The position numbers were made by a program, and so were the translations under genes. Shown here in pieces: positions 33,370 through 44,649 of a stretch of DNA of 64,000 nt. Within the stretch, counting starts at the first letter, position 1. Each line of letters starts with the position of its first letter. This stretch comes from Lathyrus oleraceus (Eukaryota > Streptophyta > Magnoliopsida > Fabales > Fabaceae), in NCBI RefSeq assembly GCF_024323335.1, contig NC_066584.1, positions 275,567,618-275,631,617 on the forward strand, read 5' to 3'. A model generated the notes under the pieces. The model worked only from the letters and a program-made list of their open reading frames with translations, was not told the origin of the DNA and did not search any database.

Positions 33370-33970
33370 CCAATACAATTTTTCCCTTTAACCATCCGAC
33401 CATTGGGGTAAAATTCTATCATAACTCGCATAAATTCTCATTATAGCACCTCCCAAAATTCTTTTATAAACTCTAAGTTGACTCTATCTAGGTTTATACT
33501 ATTTGAACTTTTGCAATCCCATATCGCTCAATAATTTTTGAATTCTGAAAACTCTCAGACCAAATTTTATTTATTCCCTTCGTCCATTATTTTGAATCTG
33601 CTAGGTCTCTCCCTTACCCTTAAAAAGACTCTGAAAATGATCACAATTTTTTTTATCTCATATGCTTCTTTCGTCACTCTTCTATTAACTTCTAAAAATA
33701 TAATTTAAGTGTCTCTCTTTCTCTTATTAATGCAACCATGGAAGTATTCAGTGTTTACATATTCTTTTTTCAACCACATATTTCAAGATCTTTAGCATTG
33801 AATGTTGCACTTAAGGGTCATGAGTCCATGTAAATCTGCAAGTACTTTTTATTTATTTATTTAACTTCAATGATGACAAGTTTATTGATTCATATTTAAT
33901 CTCGAGTTTGTTAAGCTCTTCATTTTTAAGTTTGATCTTTCCATCCAAAATTTAAGTATGAATTTTATGC
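33370..33970 (-). pseudogene. L1-type LINE ORF2, 3' fragment (decayed)
   Basis: On the minus strand, translations starting next to the Ogre-2 insertion read WHKIHT*ILDGKIKLKNEELNKLE, then NTEYFHGCINKRKRDT and EFIKEFWEVL..EFMRVMIEF. These match the linker and the beginning of the reverse transcriptase of plant L1 LINEs, with several stops and frameshifts. It continues the endonuclease half at 60327-61390 across the Ogre-2 insertion. Similarity ends near 33370 at the copia LTR. Confidence 0.75.
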
Positions 33971-33975
33971 CACTA
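33971..33975. repeat. Target-site duplication of Ogre-2, left
   Basis: CACTA precedes the LTR start at 33976 and matches 60322-60326. Confidence 0.92.
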
Positions 33976-36900
33976 TGTAGCGGTGTATTCGTCGCTATAT
34001 GATCTATCGATTAAACCATAAGCAAGGCATACAATGAAATTTCGAGTCGCCACCGCACTTTTATTTATCCAAAGGACTGGCTAAAAAGCGAACAAAAGCC
34101 TAAGAAGTTTTACACGTAGAAAACTAATAAAAAGATCAGAGCCTGGGTAAGGGGTAAATTACGCAATGGGAAGGTGTTAGGCACCCATCACGTCCTAGGT
34201 ACTCCTAGGGAGCCCTTTTCACACTTGTTGTATAAAATTGTTATTTGTTATGACATAAGTATTGTGCAAACATGATTGGGATGATGAGAAAAGAATATAC
34301 AATTTTTATTGTTTTTGTGTTCGAACGGATGAACCCGCTGCCTACGTACCTTCCATCAAAGGTAAGGATCAAAACGCTATAGTTCGGCTAAAAGATTTCC
34401 AAAAGTTGGTGGATTCAATTTTAAACAATAGCACTGAGGCTCTTCATTATCAATGGGAGAAAACTCGACCAAGACCAACATCCACCATGCGAGGATAGCT
34501 TCGACGTACTAGAGGGGTTAGCCCTGTTTTCAGTACGGAAGTCTTACTGTCGACTCACTAAGGATAGGCAAGATTTACATCAACCACAAAGATAATTGAA
34601 ACCTATGGCTAATGCATGAAAAGATTAACAATGGACAAAGCCAAAACAAGTGAATGAGTGAAGTTAATTGATTGTGATTATGAAAGTGAAGTCAAAGTAT
34701 GATTAAGATTAATTCAGAGAAGTATTATGAAATGGAGTTTGAAAAAAAGTCAAGGACTTGGGGTCCAGGTTTTTTAGTTTGAAAACATGAAGATGTTTGC
34801 ACAATATCTATGTTAAGTTTGAAATCAAAGTGTGAAAAGGTTTAGGACATAATGGGGATGAATGGATGAAGATGGAAAGCAAAACTTCTTAGAAAGTTCA
34901 CTTCTTGAGATCATATGGAGGATGATTCAAGTGTGTCCTTTGGAATGGACAATGGATAATAACAAACAAACAAAGAAGAAAGCAAAAGCGGATATCGGAT
35001 GCCAATCACTGGGCTTATACCAATCTCCTAAAATAAAACTGGATATCAGATGCCACTCAATGGTCTTACACTAATCTCCTCAAGCAAAGAAATAAAAGGT
35101 GGATACCGGATACCAATAGATGGATTTACACCAGTCTCCTAAAACAGAAATGGATATCAGAGGCCACTTAATGGACTTATACTAATCTCCTAAAGCAAAA
35201 TGAAACTTGGATACCGGATGCCAATCTGTCTGGGCTTACACCAATATCCAACATATGATCATAGGAAAGCAAATGCCAACTTGCAGGGACTTACAGTTGC
35301 AACCTCACATAAACAAACAAACCAACTTATGATCACAGGAGAGCAAATGCCAACTTACAGGGACTTACAATTGCATCCTCACATAAACAAAGAAAAGCAA
35401 AACATGGACGTCAGATGCCAATCTATCTGGGCTTACTCTAACCTCCACAGTATGGTCCTAGGAATACAAATGCCAACTTACAGGGACTTATAATTGTATC
35501 CTCGCATACAAACAAACAAAACAACATGATCACAGGAATGCAAATGCCAACTTACAGGGACTTACAATTGCAACCTTACATATAATCAAATGCATCAAGC
35601 AAAGATAAGATGAGTGGCCAAGGTGATGGTCTTATACTCACTTCCATATCATAGGAGCAATGGCCAATGGATGGTCTTACAATTGTCCTCAATGGGTAAA
35701 CAACAATGATAAGTCATAAAGACAAATGAGATGATTGTGCATTAATGAGCAATTAATGATGATGATAAATGCATGGAGCATACAAGCAAACATGTGCATA
35801 TGAAGTAATCAATCAATCAATGAATAACAAACAGCACACTCTATAGCCAAACAAGGAGGCTCACACAAGAGGGTTAGGCACTGAGGCCAACTGGAATAGG
35901 GTCAAAGAGTTGCTCTTAACCTTGCCATTGAGGGGCTAAGGTGAAGCAGATGAAAGGAGATGAGGGGTGTGCCTCATTGCTCTTATCCCTAATCAGGGAG
36001 AGCATATCAGAAAGTGTGGGAGTTCAGAAAGTAGGAACTCTCTCCACATATTATTGACTCGATTGATCTTGGGTTTTGATCTCAATGCTACAACCATGTA
36101 ATGGGAGCAAGGAGAAGACTCACTGAATAGTAGGGGATAGGTTACTTATCCCTTTGATCTACCAATTGCCTTACTTGAAGGACTTTTCCTGCTTGGGACA
36201 AATATAAACACACACAAGCATTGCCTCTTAAGGAGGACTTCAGACAGTTTGCCCGGCCAAATAACGGGCCGGGTCTCCAGACTACATGAAGAAAGAGGGA
36301 TTACCTCAAAGCAAATTGCTAAATAGCAAAGCAAAGCAAGTTCAAAGAACTTAAGCAACTAATGGTACCTGAAATAGTCAAACAAATCAGTACACAGTTC
36401 AACAGTCAAAGCAACATGAAGTAGTCAAAACAGATAAGCAAATGTGAAAAGCACAAGACTCAAATCATATGAGTCAAGCCACCTACAAAACAAAAGGTTA
36501 GCTCATCATAAACAGATAAACTCAATCAAATTGGCAATGGTTTCTTTGAAGCACTTGTAGCTTAACCTGAAACATGAACTCAATCATAAGCCCAAAGGAC
36601 CACTAGGACAAGCCTAGGGTCAAAAATAAATGAGAAAGTCAAAACAGCAAATGAAAGTCAACCAAAACCAAGTTTAAACATTCAAGAAGCAAACTCAATT
36701 GGTCTCAAGTTCATATCATGCATCATTATCATTTCATAGACAAAAGAAGTCAAAGCATGGCAAATTGGTGCACATAGAAGTCAACAGCAAGACTTAGCTC
36801 AAAAGCAATCATAATCATTTCCAAAAATCAGCAAATAAATCATGATCAATCACAATCCATAACATGACATGCATATAAAATTTCAGCTCAATTGGATCAT

Positions 36901-39840
36901 GGGAAGATGGTCAATTAAAATCAGGAAGTCAAGACAATTTCAAGTATGCACAAAGAAGTCAAACATACATGGGTCAACTTCAAAAAATCATAACTAAATG
37001 AAAACAGATGAGAAATGAATGGGATCAACACCAATGAAAAGCTCAAGATGTCTAGTATGCACATGTAAAATTTCATGATCATCCAATAAGGTATGAGAAT
37101 TTCACAAATGAAATGGCAAGAGGTATCACACAAAGTCAACATTTGACTAGGCAGAGAAGAAAAATCTCAAACAAATAGGAAATGGCATAATTAATTCCAG
37201 GAAAATTCACACATCAACTAGACATATAAGAGATGGCTCATGCAAAATTTCACATTAATTGAAGGTCAGGAAGCATGTCAACAAAAATCATGAAATTGCA
37301 TAACATTGGTGTGACACAAATTGTCACACCCTACTTCCAAAATTCATATCTCACAACCCACATATGATAAATGCACAGACTTTACATCAAAATGAACATG
37401 AATGATTGTAGAATAACCACAAAAAATTTCAGAATCATTGGATACATCCTCATCATTTCACAATGGTTTTGGAAAAAGGTGTCAAATATGCATACATGTC
37501 AAGAAACCTAAAGCCATAAAAAATCCAGCCACACAAAAAAATAATTAAAAATCATGATAAAATAGTGGACATTCTCATGAACATGATGCAGAAAATTTCA
37601 TGATTTTTGGATGTGAAATGAGTGAATTGTGAATTTTGGAAGTTGAGGTAACAATTGGAATAACATGAATACATAGCATGGTATGGCAAGTCAAAGGTGG
37701 TTGACCGAATGGCAATTCAGTAAATATAACCCTCACTTATCTAAACGCTGCGTACAGGCAAAGGCAAGGAAATGTTCTGATTGGTTATCACCAATAGAAC
37801 AGTAACATGGGCCAATCGATGTTCATGTTTTCTGGGTTCAAAACCCTTAGGGTTTATGCAACAGCAACCCAACTTCATGCAACCAACACACAAAACGAAA
37901 TTCATACAAAATGCATCAGCAGCAAGGCAGTGGAAATGGTGATATCATGCAACAAAAACAACAGCAAACAAACATATTCATGCAAATTTCTGGAAACTGG
38001 CTCTAGGGTTTCAACAGCATAGCTTCATCATCTCTAACAACAGACTCGATTCCAGATTTTTCAGAAACACAAATTGAATATACACTCATGGTCAGCAAGC
38101 AACATAAAACAAGAATGTAATATCCATTTTCACCAAATCATTTCAAGCGAAGCAAATCGAGCACAATCATGTTTGGTCACAAAAATGTAAATCCAGATTT
38201 CTTACAGCACAATTAACCAATTCAAATGAGACAAGTTGCAATGGATTCAGCATTAAAAGATCTATCTAAAGCAGCTCATAATTTGGTAAATGAAGAAGGT
38301 CGAGCACTTACTTGAATTTGAAGCAAATGGAGAATCAGTGGTTCTTTTGATGATACAAGTGCAAACAGATGTTCCTTATGCTGTGGAATGATGGATACTT
38401 GAGGTAGGTTAGCTTAATGATGCCTGGAAACTTCCAAATCTCGATTCACCATTGAAGATCCATGAAGAAACAGAGCTCGAAAATGGCTGTGCAGTGGTGG
38501 TTTGATGCTTCAAAAGAACCCCAAATGATGGCTAGGTGATGAAGGAAGCAAGAGTAGCTCGTGGTCTTTTGAAATTTTGAGCAGAATTTGCAAGGATATG
38601 AAAATGGAAGTGTGAGAGAAGAGAGAGTTTTCTGGTTGTTATGGCTGCTGCTAGGTTTTGTTTTGACAGAAAATTCCCTTATATATGTCTGTTTAGCATT
38701 GTTAATGAAGTGCTTAAGCATAATTAACACAAATGAAGCCAAATGCCAAAATTGCTAAGTTTGACACAAGTTGCACATGGAGGTGTGGTCCTGCACGATT
38801 CTGGGCCTTGGCAAGTTGCAAATACCATATAAAACAGATCCCAAATGGCCAAAGTGAGTAAAAGTGTTAAATTCAAAAAGTCAACTTTGGTCCACACTTG
38901 AAATTAATAAAGTCAAGTCCAAAAATGGCATTTTGCATGGTGAGGTTTTGGTAAAAGATGAATGCATTTTTGGAAAGAGGGGAACAAATGGAGCTTGTAG
39001 GAAAAAAACCCCACTAAATTTGGCCAAAGGGTTCATGAGATATGGCCATTTGAAGTTCATGAAATTGTGAAAATGAATTGATCATATCTTGCAAACCATT
39101 CATGGGATTTGAGAGTTCTTGGACTTTTTGGAAATGGGAGAACAAGATCTTCAACTTTCATGTTGGGCAAAAATTCATTTGAAGCTTGTATCATGATGCA
39201 AGTTGAGGATCAAGAAGTTTCCATTTTTGGCAGTTGAAATTACAGGTCCAGTTTCTATTCTGGGAAATTTTCTGTTTGACTTCAAATTCTTCCATGTTGA
39301 GGTTTGGCATGGTATATGAGGCTTGTATGAACATGAATGAACTCCTTCAAATCAATTCTATCCATCAAATCATTGATTAAATCCACAGTTGACCAAGTTT
39401 GACTTTCTGTTGACTTTTCTAGGGTTTTGCATGATTGAACCACTTCTGATGAATTCCAAACCCTAATTACTTGAGAACTTGATTCCAAAGGATGTCCCAA
39501 GTTGTATGAACTTTTGATTATTGATCATGGTGCCCAAATTCTGCAAGAATGGCCACCATCCACTGCTTTGACTGACTGTTGACTGTCTTTGACCTAATTG
39601 CTGATGATTGCTTCAACTGCAAGCAACAAGGTTAGACTGACAATATTTTTGTACTTTTTTGGTGATAAACATATGAAAATCAAAGATATACAAATGCAAA
39701 ACATGCTTGGTGATCAAGAACCAAACTCACAAGGCAACTACCCACTAGGAGGGAAGCCAGGGCTTGCAGTGATCCTTGAGGTTATGATATGATATGATAT
39801 GGGCCATGAGGGATCTTAGGGCCAAAATTGGGGTCTTACA
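33976..39840 (-). repeat. Ogre-2 3' LTR (left copy)
   Basis: 5865 bp. In plus orientation it starts TGTAGCGGTG and ends GGGGTCTTACA. Tandem subrepeats lie at 34990-35690 and a TATA box near 38680. It has no extended similarity to Ogre-1 LTRs except at the TGTAAGACCCC terminus and in the last ~370 bp. Confidence 0.95.
34990..35690. repeat. Tandem subrepeats in Ogre-2 3' LTR
   Basis: About five units of 55-65 bp containing GGATATCGGATGCCA and CTAATCTCCT, followed by about four units containing GCCAACTTACAGGGACTTA. The same array is at 55472-56172. An open frame of 97 codons at 35200-35493 is a by-product of the repeats. Confidence 0.8.
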
Positions 39841-39857
39841 GATGCCCCTATTTAAGG
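39841..39857 (-). other. Ogre-2 polypurine tract
   Basis: Minus strand CCTTAAATAGGGGCATC ends at the 3' LTR. The AAATAGGGGCA core is shared with Ogre-1. Confidence 0.75.
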
Positions 39858-40382
39858 TCATTCTAGCCGGAGAAGTGAAGTTTAGAAATCTTCATCTCGA
39901 CGCGGTAGAATGGGCTTAAATAACAGTAATGAGACAAATTTTGGTCCCTAAGAGACCTCATGATGCAAATGTATGCATGCAAAAGACACAAATTCTGTGG
40001 GGAATATGATTCACACAGAAGAAAAAGACGATCCATCGGAGTAGTACACTCACCAGGAACAGAGACTCTAACAAGACTCTAGTTGGGGATAAACAAAACT
40101 GACACAGCGTGAACGAGACACGACTCTGATTAGGGAAACAGAAAATCAGACTGGAGAACTCACTGGGGAGTGAAGGACTCACACTGGGGAAAGGAAAAAA
40201 TTCCAAAGGAAAATAAATCCATTGGAGAGACACAAGCTGACTCCTGGGGAGAAGCAACAGAAAACTTCACTGAGGAAGCACCAAAGAAATGAGATGTTAC
40301 CGGCATAAGGGTAACAAAAAATCAGGAAGATCTGACTCCACAGGGGGACCGAGGTCATAATAGGGAGCAGAAAGGAGGGAAC

Positions 40383-41720
40383 ACCAAGGATACCGGTTAC
40401 TGGGTATATAATAGGTGACCTACCGAAAACGTGAATTGGATTTCACTTCCAAAACACTCATCATCCTGAAGAGAGCGAAAGCAAACTTGTTTTTAGGATG
40501 GATATTTGATTCTGTAAAGAATGCAAATCTTACTCGATTGGGGAAGATCAACAAAGGACTCCAACCAAAGAGCGCATGAGACATATTATTCATTACCGGC
40601 AGACCGTGAATAATATACTCGAAAGGAAAATTATCCTGAACCGGTTACTGGATTGTTTATAGGATAAGATCCGAAGACGTGAATTGGTTTTTACTTCCAA
40701 AACACTCATCATCCTGAAGAAAGCTAGAACAGCAGACTTGTTTGTAGGATGGACATTCAACTCCACAAGGAATGAATCTTACTCTGAGGGGAAAACAATC
40801 AAAAGATTAATCCAAGAGTGCATGAGACATATTATTCATTACCGGCAGACCGTGAATAATATACTCGAAAGGAAAAGACACCAGAGATACCGGTTACTGG
40901 GTATATAATAGGTGACTAACCAAAGACGTGAATTGGTGTATATGCCAAAACACTCATCATCCGAAAGGAGGGCTTGAAAAAGCAAATCGACTTACAGGAT
41001 GGGCATTCGAACCCACAACGGGAAAACGAATCTTACTCAACTGGGGACACAAACCCAAAGAGTGCATGAGATACAATATCCATTACCGGCAGACCGTGGA
41101 TAAGGAACTCGCATGAGATATATTATCTATTACCGTCAGAACGTAGATAATAAACTCGCATGGTAAGAAACACCAGAGATACCGGTTACTGGGTATATAA
41201 TAGGTGATTTACCGAAAACGTGAATTGGATTTCACTTCCAAAACACTCATCATCCTAAACACAAACTGGTTAAAGGATGGATATTCGATTCTACAAAGAA
41301 TACGAATCTTGCTCAGTTGGGGAAAATCAACAAAGGATTCCAACTAAAGAGCGCATGAGATATATTATTCATTACCGGCAGACCGTGAATAATATACTCG
41401 AGAGGAAAAGACACCAGAGATACCGAAGTATATAATAGGTGACTATCCAAAACAGAGAGACAATCGATACCAAGCATCCGGGTAAACGAAAGACAACTCA
41501 AAGGATAAATTGCAAGCATCCGGCAATTATCCGACAACAAAGGATATTCGACTCCACAAAGGGAAAATGACGAATCTTACTCGACTGGGGAAACGCAAAA
41601 GGCTTCGACTGAAGAGTGCATGAGATATATTATTCATTACCGGCAGACCGTGAATAATATACTCGAAAAGGAAGATTATCCACAACCGGTTACTGGGTTA
41701 ATAAAGGATAAATCAACCGA
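40383..41720 (-). repeat. About 250-bp repeat, five degenerate copies, in Ogre-2 3' UTR
   Basis: Each unit contains GGTTACTGGGTATATAATAG, then CAAAACACTCATCATCC, then GCATGAGATATATTATTCAT and TACCGGCAGACCGTGAATAA. Units begin near 40390, 40638, 40886, 41178 and 41420, with a partial sixth near 41684. Confidence 0.8.
40583..41660 (-). repeat. Six copies of a bulged hairpin with compensatory changes
   Basis: ATATTATTCA pairs with TGAATAATAT at 40583-40616, 40829-40862, 41362-41395 and 41627-41660. The stem is TATCCA/TGGATA at 41077-41102 and TATTATCTA/TAGATAATA at 41121-41152. An inner 3-bp stem CGG/CCG, closed by CAGA, becomes CGT/ACG in the 41121 copy. Confidence 0.85.
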
Positions 41721-41966
41721 AAAGAAAGGCATCGGGATACCAAATTAGGTATATAATGATAACCAATCAAAGGGAGCAACAGACATTACCAACAAAAGGG
41801 TAAATGAAAGGCGATCTGCTGAGGATAAATTGCAAGCATCTGGCAATTATCCACAGGGACTAGCTGGGGATGCATTTGTATACAACCAATGATCCGGGGA
41901 ACAAATCACTAGCAAACGGTGAAAGGACCCACTGGGGATAAAATTGCTAGCATACGGCAATTATCC
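41503..41966 (-). repeat. Three GGATAAATTGC/GCAATTATCC hairpins
   Basis: At 41503-41532, 41823-41852 and 41936-41966: ten base pairs with one or two bulged A residues and a 9-nt loop that varies (AAGCATCCG, AAGCATCTG, TAGCATACG). Confidence 0.75.
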
Positions 41967-44649
41967 AAAAAAGACTTGCTAAGGATATAAGTGCTGATCT
42001 GAGCAACTTATACAAGCAAAGGAAAATCAACATCAAGAACTAGATGAAGATAACCACAAAATTAGGGTTTACATCTACCGAATACGGGGTAGAAGACCAA
42101 CAACTCCGCGTGGGGATAGAATAAATCACAAATCCGCACGGGAAACCAAGATAGGGTTTATAACAAACCACAAACTGCTGAAGAGCAGGAAAATAGGATT
42201 TACAACTACCGACTGTTAGGTAGAAAACCAAAACTCTGGCTGGAGAATAAAAGGTGTATAACCACAAATTCTGTCAAGAAAGCCAGGAAAAGTAGGACTT
42301 ATAACTACCGGTATGAGGGTAGAGGCCCAAAACATTCCGCTGGGGAACAACCCACTGGGAAGTACAAGACATTTGACAAATAGCCAATTCGGGAATAATC
42401 CGAAAAGACGGACTGAATCAAGACACGTCCTAATGAGGATATAACTCAAATAGGAACATCCATCCCAATATATGTGTTGGGAGGAAACGGAAGAAACCGT
42501 CGTCCACGAGGATATATCTCAGTGGGGAACTGCAGAAGGAAAGACAACATTTTCTGCTTATGGGGTTGACTCTATATGGAGAGATTTTAAACACCCGACA
42601 TCTGCTTGGGGAGATCTATAAAGAGATCTATATCACCATAGCAGGATACACGACAAACAAAAGATATATGGCAAGAAATGCAACATGAATATCTGAATGT
42701 TTTATGAATATGCATGAATATGCGTGATTTATGTTTGATGAATGCTGACAAAACAGACAATTCTAACACAAACAGGTTCAGGAACCAAACGTCCGGTATT
42801 ATACTTCCAGGGGAAAAACCAGCTGGAAAGCCAATCTGCGGAGATCTATATGCTGTAAAGCAAAGATCTGCGGGTATTGCTGAAGAAGCAGAGGGTCAGA
42901 GATATCAGGAAACAACCCAATCAGGGTACAGAAAGTCACAACGGGCAAAAGCAGCCACCAAGACGAATCTGTAGGGGAACAAGAGAAATCCCAAAGATAT
43001 CTGCAGGGGATCCCAGTGTCAACTGAGAAACAAAGGGTGCATTGCACAAACGAACTGTTGTAGAAGCAAAACCACATAACTCCACTAGGGAATACCCACT
43101 GAGGGAGAATGATATCATCCAAATAGAACCTAACTGCATAAGCAACTCTATTGGGGAAAACTGTCGGCTACTCTCTTGGGGAACAACCCACTGAGGGAGG
43201 ACAGATCAAACAAGTAGATTCTGCAACAAACCACTCCACTTGGGGAGAATACATAGCAAACTGATCACAACAAGTAGATTCTGCAATATAAGCCACTCTA
43301 CTGGGGATCACAGACAGTCCGGAAATCAATCCGTTCTCTGGATACTAGAGCCATCATCTGACCATACTGGGGATTGAAGGAGTATCCAACAGGCAAAACT
43401 GTCATAACAAACGCTCTGCAGACTATGCTGAGGAAAAGATGGATGAAATACTGGGATGTCAACCCAAATCAACCACTGAGTAGGAAAATAAATCCTGCTC
43501 TGCTAAGGAGAATAACTCTGATGGAGAGATAGCAACAATTCCGCAGACGACTTCGCCGGGGAAAAGGTAAAGTACCGGGTATCAAACCACTGACTTACCG
43601 AGTCTCAACAAAGAAAGCGATCGTGCTGAGGGAACAGACAATTCCGCTGGCAACTGCACTGGGAAGAGCGATAACAACTCTGTTCGCGAATCCGATGGGG
43701 GATATCAATAACAGCTCTACTCGCGACTCCGATGGGGAGACAAATAAAGTCTGGGGAAGACGACCCACTGGTGAAAGTGACGGGGCACCAAGATGACAAA
43801 CCATCAACCGCCGAAACTTCTATAAGAAAAACACCCATGCTGGGGAGAACTGCTGCTGGAGAAAACGAGGTCTTCAACAACACTCTGCTTGCAACTATAC
43901 TGGGGAACAACCCCACCAACAACTTTGTTTGAGGAATCATCCCAACAAAGATCTGAAGAAAGAAGATACCACCAAACCAGGAATATGAACAAACGTCTTA
44001 CCTGTTGGAGATCATGCCACCCTCGGGAGAGCACTGAGATATTCTTAAGTATCCTTTTAATCTTGTGAATGTTCACTTTGTTTGAAACAATATTTTTGAA
44101 AATTTTATTTGTTTTAAAACAATGATATTTTATCAATTTAAAACATGCAAACATTTGTTGAATTGAAACAAATAAGAGTGCAAATAATTGGATAAAAAGC
44201 TCAAATTGATTTGATGGAATGGTAGCCTGCAAATGGCGAGACTCCATAGATCTGTACAAATTTGAAATCAGTGATATATATTGGAAGAGGGCTACATTGA
44301 ACATAATGATCCTTTCTCTACCAATTTGAGTCTCGATGTATCCGAAGCTTCGGTTGACGACGAATCGAGAATCTTCTGACGAAATGACGACTGGTGAAAC
44401 AGAAAGTCTTGTCAGGATGCAGTTACTTGCCAAATCCCTAACTTTTGCCTAGATTGCCCCAGGGTGAGGTACTCAATCTAGCGGGATGCAAATATTCTCT
44501 TTTTTCAAGTCTCTAATTTTTGCCTGGATTACCCTTGCGGGTTCTCCACCGAGACGCTCATTTTTGCCTAAGCCGCCCTTTCGGGTTTTCAACTTAGCGA
44601 GCTATTCTGTTTTTTCATTTGTTTTTTTTTATTTGCATATACCTTTTTT

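Larger units (their letters stand above)
40390..42322 (-). repeat. Copies of the 5-bp-stem, 8-nt-loop hairpin (Ogre-2)
   Basis: ATACC/GGTAT stems at 40390-40407, 40887-40904 and 41179-41196; AACC/GGTT at 41684-41699; CTACC/GGTAG stems at 42075-42092, 42206-42223 and 42305-42322. The loop is always 8 nt but differs in sequence. In the sense orientation the last three are followed by a TTGTAAATCC-like tail, as in Ogre-1. Confidence 0.8.
39858..44649 (-). other. Ogre-2 3' untranslated region, 4.8 kb, repeat- and hairpin-rich
   Basis: Lies between integrase and the purine tract. No recognisable protein in any frame. It holds about five units of a roughly 250-bp repeat (40380-41720) built from a covarying hairpin and the CTACC/ATACC-type hairpin, three GGATAAATTGC hairpins (41503-41966), and many degenerate ACTGGGGA phrases (42000-43900). 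The part next to integrase (44430-44610) shares GAAAGGGCG-type blocks with Ogre-1. Confidence 0.8.

Noticed and set aside
35200..35493. 97-codon frame in the Ogre-2 LTRs (also at 55682)
   Set aside because: Created by tandem subrepeats (recurring MPTYRDL), not a gene.
43804..44433. 209-codon minus-strand frame after Ogre-2 integrase
   Set aside because: In the 3' UTR, in sense orientation, so I considered an extra ORF. Composition is low-complexity, there is no similarity to Ogre-1 at the same place and no domain.
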